From NCBI RefSeq assembly GCF_014170375.1, contig NZ_LZZW01000014.1, forward strand, positions 91,709-155,708: a DNA stretch of 64,000 nucleotides, given 5' to 3'. Made by a program: the position numbers and the translations under genes. The DNA comes from Variovorax sp. UMC13 (GTDB taxonomy: Bacteria > Pseudomonadota > Gammaproteobacteria > Burkholderiales > Burkholderiaceae_C). Shown in pieces: positions 19,193-29,481 of this stretch. The notes beneath the pieces are model-generated. The model was given only the letters and a program-made list of their open reading frames with translations. It ran no database searches and was not told the origin of the DNA. Each line of letters opens with the position of its first letter. The stretch's first letter is position 1.

Positions 19193-20236
19193 ATGATGAA
19201 AAAACTGGGTACTGTTTTGCTGGTGTGTGCCATGACCTTGGGCGGCATGCAGGCTGAAGCCGCGCGCATGGGCGGCGGCAAGTCCTTCGGCCGCCAGTCG
19301 GGCAACGTGACACAACGCCAGGCGACCCCGCCGGCCAACGCGCCGGGTGCACCGGCACAGAACGCCACCAATGCGGCACCGGCCAAGCCGGCTGGCGCCG
19401 CCGCCCCCGCGGCCGCCGCCGCGCCCAAGCGCCCCTGGGGCGCGATGCTGGGCGGCCTGGCCGCCGGCCTGGGCCTGGCCTGGCTGGCGAATTCGCTCGG
19501 CCTCGGTGCGGCCTTCGGCAACATGCTGCTGATCGGCCTGCTGGTGCTGGCGGCGGTGGTGGTGTGGCGCATCTTCGCGGCCCGTTCGCGTGCCGGCAGC
19601 GGCAATGGCGCCAACCAGGGCGGCTTCGCCTTCCAGGGCGCAGGCGGCCCGGGCAACCCGTCGGCTCCCGCGCAGTACAACCCCGGCAATGTCGGCAACG
19701 ACGCGTCGGCCCGTCCCTGGGAGCGCCAGAACGCCGCCTCCTTCGACGCCAGCCCGGCCACGGCCAGCGGCTCGTCGATGGCCGGTGCGGCCGGTGCCGG
19801 CGGCGCGAGCATGATCGGTTCGGCGCTCGAGGGCGGACAGTCCTGGGGCATCCCCGCGGGCTTCGACGTCGACGGTTTCCTGGGCGCGGCCAAGCGCAAC
19901 TTCGTGACCCTGCAGGACGCCTGGGACCGCAACGACATCCAGTCGCTGCGCTCGATGATGACCGACAGCATGGTCGGCGAGATCCAGGCCCAGCTGGCCG
20001 AGCGTGAAGCGCACATCGGCAGCCAGCCCAACAAGACCGAAGTCGTGATGCTCGATGCCAAGCTTCTGGGCATCGAAGAAGCGCCCGACGTCTACCTGGC
20101 CAGCGTCGAGTTCTCGGGGATGATCCGCGAAGACGCATCGGCCGGCCCGAGCCCGTTCCGCGAGGTGTGGAACATGACCAAGCCCACCGACGGCCGCGGC
20201 GGCTGGCTGGTGGCGGGCGTGCAAGCCCTCCAATGA
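19193..20236 (+). CDS. Tim44-domain membrane protein
   Basis: 347 residues: signal peptide or anchor (MMKKLGTVLLVCAMTLGG), an Ala/Pro-rich linker, two hydrophobic helices at about 80-125, a Gly/Ala-rich linker and a C-terminal Tim44-like domain (from about 210; FDVDGFLGAAKRNFVTLQDAWDRND). The Tim44 C-terminal fold binds membranes in mitochondria; the bacterial family (also called MlaC-unrelated TimA-like) has no firm role. I chose the ATG at 19193, 6 bases after AGAGGAG. It sits between ubiE and ubiJ, which suggests a link with the membrane-bound ubiquinone assembly machinery, though this is inferred from position. Confidence 0.82.
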   Translation: MMKKLGTVLLVCAMTLGGMQAEAARMGGGKSFGRQSGNVTQRQATPPANAPGAPAQNATNAAPAKPAGAAAPAAAAAPKRPWGAMLGGLAAGLGLAWLANSLGLGAAFGNMLLIGLLVLAAVVVWRIFAARSRAGSGNGANQGGFAFQGAGGPGNPSAPAQYNPGNVGNDASARPWERQNAASFDASPATASGSSMAGAAGAGGASMIGSALEGGQSWGIPAGFDVDGFLGAAKRNFVTLQDAWDRNDIQSLRSMMTDSMVGEIQAQLAEREAHIGSQPNKTEVVMLDAKLLGIEEAPDVYLASVEFSGMIREDASAGPSPFREVWNMTKPTDGRGGWLVAGVQALQ

Positions 20237-20306
20237 CCCGATAGATAGGCGCGATCTGTCGCATCGCAGGCCCCGATCCAGGGGCCGGGTCGGGAATAAT
20301 GGGGAC

Positions 20307-20864
20307 ATGGCCACACCATCGTCCCCATTCGCATTTCTGAATGACCTCGTCAGCCGCATCGGCACCCGGCTGCAGCCGCCGCCGTGGGCCGTGCACGAGA
20401 TCCAGCACCGCGCGGTGCTCTTCCTCAACCATGTGCTGCAGCAGGAGCCCGAGGCCCAGCAGCGCCTGGTGCGGCAGAAGGGGCGGGTGGTGCAGTTCGA
20501 ATGGAGCTTCGTCACGATGCGGCTGATCGCCACGCCGGCCGGCCTGCTCGACCTGGCGCCCGAGGGCGCGGTCCCCGAACTCACGCTCACCGTCACCGAC
20601 ACCTCGCCCTTCGACCTGGCCCGCGCCACCTTGCGCGGCGACAAGCCGGCGGTGCGCATCGTCGGCGACGTACAACTGGCGGCCGAGGTGAACTGGCTGG
20701 TCGACCATGTGCGCTGGGACGTCGAGGACGACCTCGCCCGCGTGATCGGCGACGTGCCGGCCCACACCCTGGGCAATGCGGCGCGCCGCGTGGTGGGCGC
20801 GCTGCGGCAGTTCGTCGGCGATCGTGTGCCCAGACCTGGCATCGGCGGCACGGGCGCCGAATGA
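20307..20864 (+). CDS. ubiJ: Ubiquinone biosynthesis accessory factor UbiJ (SCP2 domain)
   Basis: 185 residues with an SCP2-type lipid-binding domain (about 30-130; [23 protein letters not shown]). In E. coli, UbiJ with UbiK and the Ubi enzymes forms a soluble complex that holds the hydrophobic intermediates. It lies directly before ubiB with a 4-base ATGA overlap, the same ubiE-ubiJ-ubiB order as in E. coli apart from the inserted Tim44 gene. AATAAT ends 6 bases before the start, so an internal promoter giving a near-leaderless message is possible. Confidence 0.9.
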   Translation: MATPSSPFAFLNDLVSRIGTRLQPPPWAVHEIQHRAVLFLNHVLQQEPEAQQRLVRQKGRVVQFEWSFVTMRLIATPAGLLDLAPEGAVPELTLTVTDTSPFDLARATLRGDKPAVRIVGDVQLAAEVNWLVDHVRWDVEDDLARVIGDVPAHTLGNAARRVVGALRQFVGDRVPRPGIGGTGAE

Positions 20865-22426
20865 CGCGTTTCTATCGCGGCATCTTCATCGTCTGGGTCG
20901 CGCTGCGCTACGGCCTCGACGAGCTCGTGCTCACGAGCTTCCAGAAGCCCTGGCTTCGCATCGTGGCGCGCGTCGTTTCCATCGGCCGCAACCTCGATGC
21001 GCCGCGCGGCCAGCGGCTGCGCGAGGCGCTCGAACGGCTGGGCCCGATCTTCGTCAAGTTCGGCCAGGTGCTGTCGACCCGGCGCGACCTGCTGCCGCCC
21101 GACATCGCCGACGAACTGGCCTTCCTGCAGGACCGCGTGCCGCCGTTCCCTTCCTCGGTAGCCATCGCCACCATCGAGCGCGCCTTCCGCCGCCCGGTGG
21201 GCGAGGTGTTCGTGCAGTTCGACGAGACGCCGGTGGCCAGCGCCTCGATCGCGCAGGTGCACTTCGCGACCGTGCGCGACGCCAAGGGCGCGCTGCGCGA
21301 CGTGGCGGTCAAGGTGCTGCGCCCGGGCATGCGCACGGTCATGGAGAAGGACCTGGCGCTGATGGCCATGATGGCGCGCTGGGTCGAGAACCTGTCGGCC
21401 GACGGCAAGCGGCTCAAGCCGCGCGAGGTGATCGCCGAGTTCGACAAGTACCTGCACGACGAGCTCGACCTGGTGCGCGAGGCCGCCAACGCGGCGCAGC
21501 TGCGGCGTAACATGGAGAAGCTCGAGCTGGTGCTGATCCCCGAGATGCTCTGGGACTACTGCCACCCGGAAGTGATCGTGATGGAGCGCATGAACGGCGT
21601 GCCCATCGCGCAGCTCGAGCGCCTGCGCGCGGCCGGCGTGGACATCCCCAAGCTGGCGCGCGACGGCGTCACCATCTTCTTCACCCAGGTGTTCCGCGAC
21701 GGCTTCTTCCACGCCGACATGCACCCAGGCAACATCATGGTGAGCCTGCAGCCGCAGACCTTCGGGCGCTACATCTCGCTCGATTTCGGCATCGTGGGCA
21801 CGCTCACCGAGACCGACAAGGAATACCTGGCGCAGAACTTCGTGGCCTTCTTCCGGCGCGACTACAAGCGCGTGGCCGAGCTGCACCTGGAAAGCGGCTG
21901 GGTGCCCGAGGGCACGCGCATCGACGAGCTCGAGGCCGCGATCCGCACCGTCTGCGAACCCTACTTCGACCGGCCGCTCAAGGAGATCTCGCTGGGCATG
22001 GTGCTGATGCGCCTGTTCCAGACCTCGCGCCGCTTCCACGTCGAGATCCAGCCGCAGCTGGTGCTGCTGCAGAAGACGCTGCTCAACATCGAGGGCCTGG
22101 GCCGCCAGCTCGACCCCGAACTCGACCTCTGGGCCACGGCCAAGCCCTTCCTCGAGAAGTGGATGATCGACCAGATCGGCCCCAAGCGGCTGTTCGCGCA
22201 GCTCAAGGCCGAGGCGCCGCGCTATGCCAAGCTGCTGCCCCAGCTGCCGCGCCTGCTGCACGAGTTCCTGGAGAACAAGCCGGCCGACCACCGCCGGGAA
22301 CTGCTGGAGCTGCTGGCGGCGCAGAAGCGCACCAACCGGCTGCTGCAGACCGTGATCGCGACCGGCCTGGGCTTCGTGCTGGGCCTGGTCGTGATGCAGA
22401 TCGTCGTGCGCGTCCAGGTCTTCTGA
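20861..22426 (+). CDS. ubiB: Ubiquinone biosynthesis protein UbiB (atypical ADCK-type kinase)
   Basis: 521 residues of the UbiB/ABC1/ADCK atypical kinase-like family needed for ubiquinone synthesis; ATPase activity is thought to help extract lipid intermediates from the membrane. The KxGQ motif appears as [16 protein letters not shown] (about 62-77), the Ala-rich nucleotide loop as [10 protein letters not shown], and the metal and catalytic segments as [12 protein letters not shown] and LDFGIVG. Two hydrophobic helices close to the C-terminus (from about 495) anchor it in the inner membrane. The start overlaps ubiJ (ATGA). Confidence 0.96.
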   Translation: MTRFYRGIFIVWVALRYGLDELVLTSFQKPWLRIVARVVSIGRNLDAPRGQRLREALERLGPIFVKFGQVLSTRRDLLPPDIADELAFLQDRVPPFPSSVAIATIERAFRRPVGEVFVQFDETPVASASIAQVHFATVRDAKGALRDVAVKVLRPGMRTVMEKDLALMAMMARWVENLSADGKRLKPREVIAEFDKYLHDELDLVREAANAAQLRRNMEKLELVLIPEMLWDYCHPEVIVMERMNGVPIAQLERLRAAGVDIPKLARDGVTIFFTQVFRDGFFHADMHPGNIMVSLQPQTFGRYISLDFGIVGTLTETDKEYLAQNFVAFFRRDYKRVAELHLESGWVPEGTRIDELEAAIRTVCEPYFDRPLKEISLGMVLMRLFQTSRRFHVEIQPQLVLLQKTLLNIEGLGRQLDPELDLWATAKPFLEKWMIDQIGPKRLFAQLKAEAPRYAKLLPQLPRLLHEFLENKPADHRRELLELLAAQKRTNRLLQTVIATGLGFVLGLVVMQIVVRVQVF

Positions 22427-22491
22427 CTGGCACGGCCCTTGCGCGGCCTCCAAGAGCCGCATCGAATTGAGAGAGAAGAGGAGAAATCGTC

Positions 22492-23940
22492 GTGTTGTTG
22501 ACCCTGGTCGCCGTCTACCTGCTGTTCACGATCGCCATCGGGCTCTATGCGGCCCGGCGGGTCAAGAACACCACCGACTTCGCGATTGCCGGGCGGCACC
22601 TGCCGCTCTTCATGATCGTGACCACAACCTTCGCGACCTGGTTCGGGTCGGAGACGGTGCTGGGCATTCCGGCCAAGTTCATCGAGGGCGGTCTGAACGG
22701 CGTGATCGAGGACCCCTTCGGCGCCGGCACCTGCCTGATCCTGGTGGGCCTGTTCTTCGCCGGCAAGCTCTACCGCATGACGCTGCTGACCATCAGCGAC
22801 TACTACCGCGAGCGCTACGGTCGGGTGATCGAGGTCGCGTGCTCGCTGATCATCATGCTGAGCTACCTGGGCTGGGTCTCGGCCCAGGTCACGGCGCTGG
22901 GCCTGGTCTTCAACGTGCTCTCGGGCGGCGCCATCGGCGTGTCGCTGGGCATGGTGATCGGCGTGGTGTCGATCCTGGCGTACACGCTGTTCGGCGGCAT
23001 GTGGTCGGTGGCCGTCACCGACTTCATCCAGATGATCATCCTGGTGCTGGGCCTGGCGGTGATCGCGGTGTTCGCGGGCCAGATGGCCGGCGGCGCGGAC
23101 AAGGTGGTGGCCTTCGCGGTCAGCAAGGACCTGTTCAAGTTCTGGCCCGAGCCGAACTACAAGGACATGGTGTTCTTCTTCGCCGCGGCGATCACCATGA
23201 TGCTGGGCTCGATCCCGCAGCAGGACGTGTTCCAGCGCGTGATGTCGGCCAACAACGTCAAGTCCGCGACCCGCGGCCCGGTGATCGGCGGCATCGCCTA
23301 CATCCTGTTCGCTTTCGTCCCGATGTTCCTGGTGGCCAGCGCGCTGCTGATCATGCCGGAACAGACCGCGGCCCTGCTCAAGGACGATCCGCAGAAGGTG
23401 CTGCCCACGCTGGTGCTCGAGAAGATGCCCTTCGTGATGCAGGTGCTCTTCTTCGGTGCGCTGCTGTCGGCCATCAAGTCGACCGCCTCGGCCACCTTGC
23501 TGGCGCCCAGCGTGACCTTCACCGAGAACATCTGGCGCCAGTTCCGCCCGGCCGGCAACGACCGCGAGAACCTGCGCACCATGCGCATCACCACCCTGGT
23601 CTTCAGTGCCGCGGTGCTGGCCTATTCGATCCGCATGCAGGGCACGCCGATCTACGAGCTGGTCTCCGGCGCCTACCAGGTGCCCCTGGTCGGCGCCTTC
23701 GTGCCGCTGGTGTGCGGGCTCTACTGGCAGCGGGCCACCACGCAGGGTGCGGTGGCGGCGGTGCTGCTGGGCATCGGCACCTGGCTGCTGTTCCTGGCGC
23801 TGCCCTGGGGCCAGGCCTTCCCGGCGCAGCTGGCCGGCGTGCTGGCGGCCTTCGTGGGCATGGTGGCCGGTTCGCTGGCGCCGCAGTGGGTGTCCAACAC
23901 CCGCACGCCGCACCGTCCGCTGGTCGAGGGCACGCTCTGA
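22492..23940 (+). CDS. Sodium:solute symporter family protein
   Basis: 482-residue SSS-family transporter with about 13 hydrophobic helices. The N-terminus (VAVYLLFTIAIGLYAARRVKN) and the helix 2-3 region (TTTFATWFGSETVLGIPAKF) are typical, and the substrate/Na+ site region GSIPQQDVFQRVMSA is present. It couples Na+ entry to uptake of an organic solute; I cannot tell which. It begins at GTG with AGAGGAGA 6 bases upstream, which decides the start. It follows ubiB by 65 bases on the same strand, and a TATAAT box beyond its end suggests a new unit for fmdB. Confidence 0.87.
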   Translation: MLLTLVAVYLLFTIAIGLYAARRVKNTTDFAIAGRHLPLFMIVTTTFATWFGSETVLGIPAKFIEGGLNGVIEDPFGAGTCLILVGLFFAGKLYRMTLLTISDYYRERYGRVIEVACSLIIMLSYLGWVSAQVTALGLVFNVLSGGAIGVSLGMVIGVVSILAYTLFGGMWSVAVTDFIQMIILVLGLAVIAVFAGQMAGGADKVVAFAVSKDLFKFWPEPNYKDMVFFFAAAITMMLGSIPQQDVFQRVMSANNVKSATRGPVIGGIAYILFAFVPMFLVASALLIMPEQTAALLKDDPQKVLPTLVLEKMPFVMQVLFFGALLSAIKSTASATLLAPSVTFTENIWRQFRPAGNDRENLRTMRITTLVFSAAVLAYSIRMQGTPIYELVSGAYQVPLVGAFVPLVCGLYWQRATTQGAVAAVLLGIGTWLLFLALPWGQAFPAQLAGVLAAFVGMVAGSLAPQWVSNTRTPHRPLVEGTL

Positions 23941-23968
23941 GCGTGGAGGGCGGGGTCGGGCCCGGCCG

Positions 23969-23974
23969 TATAAT
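23969..23974 (+). promoter_or_regulatory. Probable -10 box for the fmdB-DUF502-aspS unit
   Basis: A perfect TATAAT in a GC-rich gap, 48 bases before the fmdB ATG. No clear -35 hexamer is visible at the expected distance. Confidence 0.5.
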
Positions 23975-24022
23975 TGCGGGCTTTGCGAGCGACAGCTGCG
24001 TCGTTCTTTTTCGCCCACTCCC

Positions 24023-24370
24023 ATGCCCATCTACGCCTACAAGTGCAGCGCCTGCGGCTTTGCCAAAGACGCGTTGCAGAAAATGTCCGACGCCCCTCTC
24101 ACGGTGTGCCCGGCCTGCGGGGCGAGCACCTTCGAGAAGCAGGTGACCGCCGCCGGCTTCCAGCTCAAGGGCTCGGGCTGGTACGTGACCGATTTCCGTG
24201 AAGGCGGCGGCAAGAAGGCCGAGCCCGCGACCGCGCCGGTCTCGGGCGACGGCGCCAAGTCCGGTGGCGAGTCGTCGTCGGCCGCCCCCGCGGCGAGCCC
24301 GGCACCCGCACCCGCCGCATCCCCCGCACCGGCGCCCGCGCCGGCCACCGCCGCCAAGAGCGGCGACTGA
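24023..24370 (+). CDS. FmdB-family zinc ribbon protein
   Basis: 115 residues. The N-terminal zinc ribbon (1-45) has two CxxC pairs, CSACGF and CPACGA, and the family opening MPIYAYKC. The second half (70-115) is a low-complexity Ala/Pro/Ser/Lys tail likely to be disordered. FmdB proteins are regulators or small zinc-binding factors of unclear role. It lies just before DUF502 and aspS, an order common in betaproteobacteria. The next gene begins 18 bases after its stop, so the three genes probably form an operon. Confidence 0.88.
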   Translation: MPIYAYKCSACGFAKDALQKMSDAPLTVCPACGASTFEKQVTAAGFQLKGSGWYVTDFREGGGKKAEPATAPVSGDGAKSGGESSSAAPAASPAPAPAASPAPAPAPATAAKSGD

Positions 24371-24388
24371 ACGGGGCCCGCCACCGCC

Positions 24389-25012
24389 ATGCTCGCCCTG
24401 CGCAAATGGTTGTTCGCCGGCCTGCTGGTGATCGTTCCGCTGTTCGTCACCCTGGCGGTGCTCAAGTGGATCATCGACACGCTCGACCAGACCCTCTGGC
24501 TGCTGCCCGAGGACTGGCAGAGCTGGCTCACGATGCACAAGATCCGCGGCCTGGGCGTGCTGTTCACGCTGGCGATCCTGCTGGTGGTGGGCGCGGTGGC
24601 GAGCAATTTCATCGGCAAGCGCCTGCTGGGCTGGGGCGACGCGGTGGTGCGGCGCATCCCGGTCGTGCGTTCGATCTACTCCAGCGTCAAGCAGGTGTCG
24701 GACACGCTGTTCTCCGAGAACGGCAACGCCTTCCGCACCGCGGTGCTGGTGCAGTGGCCGCGTGAAGGCGTCTGGACCATCGCGTTCGTGACCGGCACGC
24801 CCGGCGCCGACGTGCTGGCGCACCTGGGCGGCGGCGAATACCTGGGCGTCTACGTGCCGACCACGCCCAACCCCACCGGCGGCTACTTCGTGATGCTCAA
24901 GCGCAGCGACTGCATCGAACTCCAGATGAGCGTGGACGAGGCGCTCAAGTACATCGTCTCGATGGGCGTGGTCGTTCCCGGCGGCCCCGCGACCCTCGCA
25001 ACTTCTTCCTGA
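24389..25012 (+). CDS. DUF502 inner-membrane protein
   Basis: 207 residues with two clear membrane helices (about 6-28 and 54-76) and a soluble C-terminal domain. Family segments include [31 protein letters not shown] and [11 protein letters not shown]. No enzymatic motif is visible and the function is unknown; the family is widespread in proteobacteria. It starts 18 bases after fmdB and ends 35 bases before aspS on the same strand. Confidence 0.88.
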   Translation: MLALRKWLFAGLLVIVPLFVTLAVLKWIIDTLDQTLWLLPEDWQSWLTMHKIRGLGVLFTLAILLVVGAVASNFIGKRLLGWGDAVVRRIPVVRSIYSSVKQVSDTLFSENGNAFRTAVLVQWPREGVWTIAFVTGTPGADVLAHLGGGEYLGVYVPTTPNPTGGYFVMLKRSDCIELQMSVDEALKYIVSMGVVVPGGPATLATSS

Positions 25013-25047
25013 ATGAACACGCGCCCTCCCGGCGCCGGAATCGACTT

Positions 25048-26856
25048 ATGGCCATGCGTTCTCACTACTGCGGTCTCGTGACCGAAGCCCTGCTGGGCGA
25101 AACCGTCACCCTGTGCGGCTGGGTCAACCGCCGCCGCGACCATGGCGGCGTGATCTTCGTCGACGTGCGCGATCGCGAAGGCTACGTGCAGGTGGTCTGC
25201 GATCCCGACCGTGCCACCACCTTCGCCGTGGCCGAAGGCCTGCGCAACGAGTTCTGCGTGCAGATCAAGGGCCTGGTGCGCGCACGCCCCGAAGGCACGA
25301 CCAACGACAGCCTCAAGAGCGGCAAGATCGAAGTGCTGTGTCACGAGCTCAAGGTGCTCAACCCTTCGGTCACGCCCCCCTTCCTGCTCGACGACGACAA
25401 CCTGTCGGAGACCACCCGCCTCACGCACCGCGTGCTCGACCTGCGCCGCCCGGCGATGCAGCGCAACATGATGCTGCGCTACAAGGTGACGATGGAGACC
25501 CGCAAGTTCCTCGACGCCAACGGCTTCATCGACATCGAGACCCCGATGCTCGGCAAGTCCACGCCCGAAGGCGCGCGCGACTACCTGGTGCCCAGCCGCG
25601 TGCACGACGGCAGCTTCTTCGCGCTGCCGCAGTCGCCCCAGCTGTTCAAGCAGCTGCTGATGGTGGCCGGCTACGACCGCTACTACCAGATCGTCAAGTG
25701 CTTCCGCGACGAGGACCTGCGCGCCGACCGCCAGCCCGAGTTCACGCAGATCGACATCGAGACCTCCTTCCTGTCGGAAGAAGAGATCCGCGAGATGTTC
25801 GAAGGCATGGTCCGCACCATGTTCCGCAACGCCGCGGGCATCGACCTGCCGGTGTTCCCGACCATGACGTACGGCGACGCGATGTTCAAGTACGGCTCGG
25901 ACAAGCCCGACCTGCGCGTCAAGCTCGAGTTCACCGAACTGACCGAGCTCATGAAGCGCGTTGAGTTCAAGGTGTTCTCGAACGCCGCGACCATGGCCGG
26001 CGGCCGTGTGGTGGCCCTGCGCGTGCCCGGCGGCGGCGGCGAGGGCGGCCTGTCGCGCGGTGAAATCGACGCGTACCAGGAATTCGTCAAGATCTACGGC
26101 GCCAAGGGCCTGGCCTACATCAAGGTCAACGACGCGGCCGCGGGCCGCGAAGGCCTGCAGAGCCCGATCGTGAAGAACCTCGACGACGCCACGCTGGCCG
26201 AGATCATCGCGCGCACCGGCGCGCGCAACGGCGACATCCTGTTCTTCGGCGCCGACAAGGAAAAGATCGTCAACGACGCCATCGGCGCGCTGCGCGTGAA
26301 GATCGGCCACAGCGCCTTCGGCAAGAAGAGCGGCCTGTTCGACGACCGCTGGGCACCGCTGTGGGTGGTGGACTTCCCGATGTTCGAGTTCGACGAGGAA
26401 GGCCAGCGCTGGTCGGCCGTGCACCATCCGTTCACGGCCCCCAAGGACGGCCATGAAGACCTGATGGACACCGCGCCCGAGAAGTGCATCGCCAAGGCCT
26501 ACGACATGGTGCTCAACGGCATCGAGATGGGCGGCGGCTCGGTGCGTATCCACCGCGAGGAAGTGCAGAGCAAGGTCTTCCGCGCGCTCAAGATCAGCGC
26601 CGAGGACGCACAGCTCAAGTTCGGCTTCCTGCTCGACGCGCTGCAGTACGGCGCGCCCCCGCACGGCGGCATCGCCATCGGCCTGGACCGCCTGGTCATG
26701 CTGATGACCGGCGCCGAGTCGATCCGCGACGTGATCGCCTTCCCCAAGACCCAGCGCGCGCAGGACCTGCTGACGCAGGCGCCGAGCCCGGTCGACGAGA
26801 AGCAGCTGCGCGAACTGCACATCAAGCTGCGCAACGTGCAGCCCGCGGCGGCCTGA
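25048..26856 (+). CDS. aspS: Aspartyl-tRNA synthetase (bacterial type, class II)
   Basis: 602 residues. Charges tRNA-Asp, and possibly tRNA-Asn if this lineage makes Asn-tRNA by amidation, which I cannot check here. N-terminal OB anticodon domain (1-110, [15 protein letters not shown]), class II core with motif 2 [18 protein letters not shown] and motif 3 [11 protein letters not shown], and the bacterial GAD insertion (about 290-420). The start MAMRSHYC is usual for the family; the second Met two codons later is an alternative. Transcription ends at a strong hairpin shared with the opposing mqo gene. Confidence 0.96.
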   Translation: MAMRSHYCGLVTEALLGETVTLCGWVNRRRDHGGVIFVDVRDREGYVQVVCDPDRATTFAVAEGLRNEFCVQIKGLVRARPEGTTNDSLKSGKIEVLCHELKVLNPSVTPPFLLDDDNLSETTRLTHRVLDLRRPAMQRNMMLRYKVTMETRKFLDANGFIDIETPMLGKSTPEGARDYLVPSRVHDGSFFALPQSPQLFKQLLMVAGYDRYYQIVKCFRDEDLRADRQPEFTQIDIETSFLSEEEIREMFEGMVRTMFRNAAGIDLPVFPTMTYGDAMFKYGSDKPDLRVKLEFTELTELMKRVEFKVFSNAATMAGGRVVALRVPGGGGEGGLSRGEIDAYQEFVKIYGAKGLAYIKVNDAAAGREGLQSPIVKNLDDATLAEIIARTGARNGDILFFGADKEKIVNDAIGALRVKIGHSAFGKKSGLFDDRWAPLWVVDFPMFEFDEEGQRWSAVHHPFTAPKDGHEDLMDTAPEKCIAKAYDMVLNGIEMGGGSVRIHREEVQSKVFRALKISAEDAQLKFGFLLDALQYGAPPHGGIAIGLDRLVMLMTGAESIRDVIAFPKTQRAQDLLTQAPSPVDEKQLRELHIKLRNVQPAAA

Positions 26857-26890
26857 CGCTGCGGCCGGCGGCGCAGGCCGCAACGACAAA

Positions 26891-26916
26891 AAAAGGCACC
26901 CCGAGGGGTGCCTTTT
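26891..26916. terminator. Bidirectional intrinsic terminator between aspS and mqo
   Basis: AAAAGGCACCCC pairs with GGGGTGCCTTTT, followed by more T on the plus strand and preceded by A-runs that give T-runs on the minus strand. It therefore serves both convergent genes. Confidence 0.88.
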
Positions 26917-26958
26917 TCTTTGGCCGAAAGCCGGAGCCTGCGCTCCGGTGGCTGCGCC

Positions 26959-28626
26959 TTACAGCGCGACGTCGGCGACGGGCTTGCTCTTGCGCGCCGC
27001 GGCCGGGGCGTTGGTCGGCGCTGAGGCTGGCGCAGGCGCGGCCGCGCCCGGCGTGAGGTCGATCGCCGGCGGCGGGCTCAACTGCAGCACCTGGGCCGTG
27101 GCGGTCCATTCCTGCACCACCTTCTCGGGCGAGGCGTTGAGCGCGGTGCCGTAGCTGGGCACGATCTCGCGGATCTTGGCCTGCCAGGCGGGCGTCGCCA
27201 GCTTGTCCTTGAAGACCTGCTTCATCAGGTCCAGCATGATCGGCGCGGCCGTGGACGCGCCGGGCGAGGCGCCCAGCAGGCCGGCCAGGCTGCCGTCCTG
27301 CGAGCTGACGATCTCGGTGCCCAGCTTGAGCACGCCGCCCTTGGCTTCGTCGCGCTTGATGATCTGCACGCGCTGGCCGGCCTGCCAGAGGCGCCAGTCT
27401 TCCTTCTTCGCGTTCGGGAAGTACTCGCGCAGGGCCTTCATCCGGTCGTCGTCCGACAGCATCAGCTGGCCGGCCAGGTACTGGACCAGCGAGAACTCGG
27501 CCATGCCCACCTTGGCCATCGGCCAGACGTTGTGCGGCGTGGTGCTGGTGAACAGGTCGAGGTAGGAGCCTTCCTTGAGGAACTTGGTCGAGAAGGTGGC
27601 GAAGGGACCGAACAGGATCACGCGCTTGCCGTCGAGGATGCGGGTGTCGAGGTGGGGCACCGACATCGGCGGCGAACCAACCGAGGCCTTGCCGTAGGCC
27701 TTGGCCAGGTGCTGCTCGGCGATGCCGGGGTTCTCGGTCACGAGGAAGGAGCCGCCGACCGGGAAGCCCGCGTAGTTCTTCGCCTCGGGGATGCCCGACT
27801 TCTGCAGCAGGTGCAGCGCGCCACCGCCGGCGCCGATGAACACGAACTTCGCGTCGGTCTGCGTGGCCGTGCCGTCCTTGACGTTCTTGTAGGCGATGCG
27901 CCAAGTGCCGTCGGCGTTGCGCGTGATGTCCTGCACCTCGCTCGACAGCTTGAGCGAGAAGTTCGGGCGCGACTGCAGGTGGCCGACGAACTGGCGCGTG
28001 ATCTCGCCGAAGTTCACGTCGGTGCCGATGGGCGTCCAGGTGGCGGCGATCTTCTGGGCCGGGTCGCGGCCTTCCATCATCAGCGGCACCCATTGCTTGA
28101 TCTGCGCCGGGTCTTCCGAGTACTGCATGCCGCGGAACAGCGGGCTGGCCTGCAGCGCGTCGTAGCGCTTCTTGAGGAAGGCGATGTTGTCGTCGCCCCA
28201 GACGAAGCTCATGTGCGGCGTCGAGTTGATGAAGGAACGCGGGTTCTTCAGCACGTTGTTCCTGACCTGCCAGGACCAGAACTGGCGCGAGATCTGGAAG
28301 GCCTCGTTGATCTCCACCGCCTTGGCGATCTCGACCTTGCCGTTCTTGTCCTCGGGCGTGTAATTCAGCTCGGCCAGCGCCGAGTGGCCGGTGCCGGCGT
28401 TGTTCCAGCCGTTCGAGCTTTCCTGGGCGACCTGGTCCAGCCGTTCGACCATCTCCATCGACCAGCCGGGCTCGAGTTCGCTGAGCCAGATGCCCAGGGT
28501 CGAGCTCATGATGCCGCCGCCGATGAGCAGCACATCGACCTTCTTCGGCTCGGCCGCATGGGCCGTGGCCAGGGTGAGGGACAGCGCCCAGCCCAGCAGG
28601 ACGGGGTAGGTTTTCTTCAAGATCAT
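26959..28626 (-). CDS. mqo: Malate:quinone oxidoreductase with N-terminal signal-like sequence
   Basis: 555-residue FAD enzyme that oxidises malate to oxaloacetate and passes electrons to quinone, replacing or supplementing soluble malate dehydrogenase in the TCA cycle. The Rossmann motif is [14 protein letters not shown] (about 33-46), followed by the Mqo signatures [33 protein letters not shown] and [15 protein letters not shown]. Unusually, residues 1-25 read like a Sec signal peptide (KK, a hydrophobic run, cleavage site AHA). The C-terminus has an Ala/Pro-rich tail of about 35 residues not found in E. coli Mqo (548). It converges on aspS. Confidence 0.93.
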   Translation of the reverse strand: MILKKTYPVLLGWALSLTLATAHAAEPKKVDVLLIGGGIMSSTLGIWLSELEPGWSMEMVERLDQVAQESSNGWNNAGTGHSALAELNYTPEDKNGKVEIAKAVEINEAFQISRQFWSWQVRNNVLKNPRSFINSTPHMSFVWGDDNIAFLKKRYDALQASPLFRGMQYSEDPAQIKQWVPLMMEGRDPAQKIAATWTPIGTDVNFGEITRQFVGHLQSRPNFSLKLSSEVQDITRNADGTWRIAYKNVKDGTATQTDAKFVFIGAGGGALHLLQKSGIPEAKNYAGFPVGGSFLVTENPGIAEQHLAKAYGKASVGSPPMSVPHLDTRILDGKRVILFGPFATFSTKFLKEGSYLDLFTSTTPHNVWPMAKVGMAEFSLVQYLAGQLMLSDDDRMKALREYFPNAKKEDWRLWQAGQRVQIIKRDEAKGGVLKLGTEIVSSQDGSLAGLLGASPGASTAAPIMLDLMKQVFKDKLATPAWQAKIREIVPSYGTALNASPEKVVQEWTATAQVLQLSPPPAIDLTPGAAAPAPASAPTNAPAAARKSKPVADVAL

Positions 28627-29019
28627 CTTCTGGTGATTCCTGTGGTGTGGAAGGACACCCGTCTGCCGTCATCGACCTGTGGACGCCAGCCGAGCGCGGG
28701 GCAGGGCGGGGGCATGCACGGTGCGTGCGGAGGTCGAGGCGGACGAACGGACACGACCGAGACCGAGGGCTCACGCCCCGTTCTCGAATCTTTATGTCCC
28801 CTGCACCGTCGTCTACCGACTTCTGGATTGAACCGTGCGCGCGGAGCTCGTCGGACGGGCTTAAGGCCCGGGCTCCTGGATGCGTGGCTTGGCTTGCTCC
28901 GGGCCGGCCGGGAAGCGCCATCGCTGCGTCGGGGTGGATTTTACCGGGGGCGCCAAAACCCGGGCCATGGCAAGGCCGCATGCTGTACCGTGGCTGCTTT
29001 GCCCGCCCGCCTGCCGACG
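28627..29019. other. 393-base gap between mqo and nudB
   Basis: No convincing gene. On the minus strand TAAAAT (28938-28943) could be a -10 box for mqo, which would give a leader over 300 bases. A short hairpin CGGGC-TTAAG-GCCCG lies at about 28857-28871. Open frames crossing the gap are unsupported by start sites or homology. Confidence 0.5.
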
Positions 29020-29481
29020 ATGAACCCCTTCAAGATTCCCGAGTCCGTGCTGGTCGTGGTCCACACGCCGGCGCTCGACGTGCTGCTGATCCGGCGCGCC
29101 GATGCCGACGAGTTCTGGCAGTCGGTGACCGGCAGCAAGGACCATGTCGACGAGCCGCTGGCGCTGACCGCCGCGCGCGAGGTGGGCGAGGAGACCGGCA
29201 TCGACTGCATGCCCGGCAGCGCGCTGGCGCCGCAGCTGCGCGACTGGCGGCTGCAGAACGTCTACGAGATCTACCCGCGCTGGCGCGCGCGCTATGCGCC
29301 GGGCGTGACGCGCAACACCGAGCACCTGTTCGGCCTGTGCGTGCCCGAGCGCATCGTGCCGGTGCTCGCGCCGCGCGAGCACACGGCCTGGCAATGGCTG
29401 CCGCACCGTGCCGCGGCCGAAGCCTGTTTTTCCCCTTCGAACGCCGAAGCCATCCTGCTGCTGCCACAATTTGCGCCATGA
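29020..29481 (+). CDS. nudB: Dihydroneopterin triphosphate diphosphatase (Nudix)
   Basis: 153-residue Nudix hydrolase. The Nudix box is complete: G-S-K-D-H-V-D-E then REVGEETGI (about 39-62). NudB removes pyrophosphate from dihydroneopterin triphosphate, the product made from GTP by FolE, in folate synthesis. The presence of folE two genes downstream supports this choice over other Nudix enzymes. The segment WRLQNVYEIYPRWRARYAPGVTRNTEH matches the NudB subfamily in character (named by its ends: WRLQN, TRNTEH). The stop overlaps the next start (ATGA). Confidence 0.9.
   Translation: MNPFKIPESVLVVVHTPALDVLLIRRADADEFWQSVTGSKDHVDEPLALTAAREVGEETGIDCMPGSALAPQLRDWRLQNVYEIYPRWRARYAPGVTRNTEHLFGLCVPERIVPVLAPREHTAWQWLPHRAAAEACFSPSNAEAILLLPQFAP

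Noticed and set aside
28627..29019. Open frames crossing the mqo-nudB gap in several frames
   Set aside because: They have no plausible start sites, run into neighbouring genes out of frame and resemble no protein.
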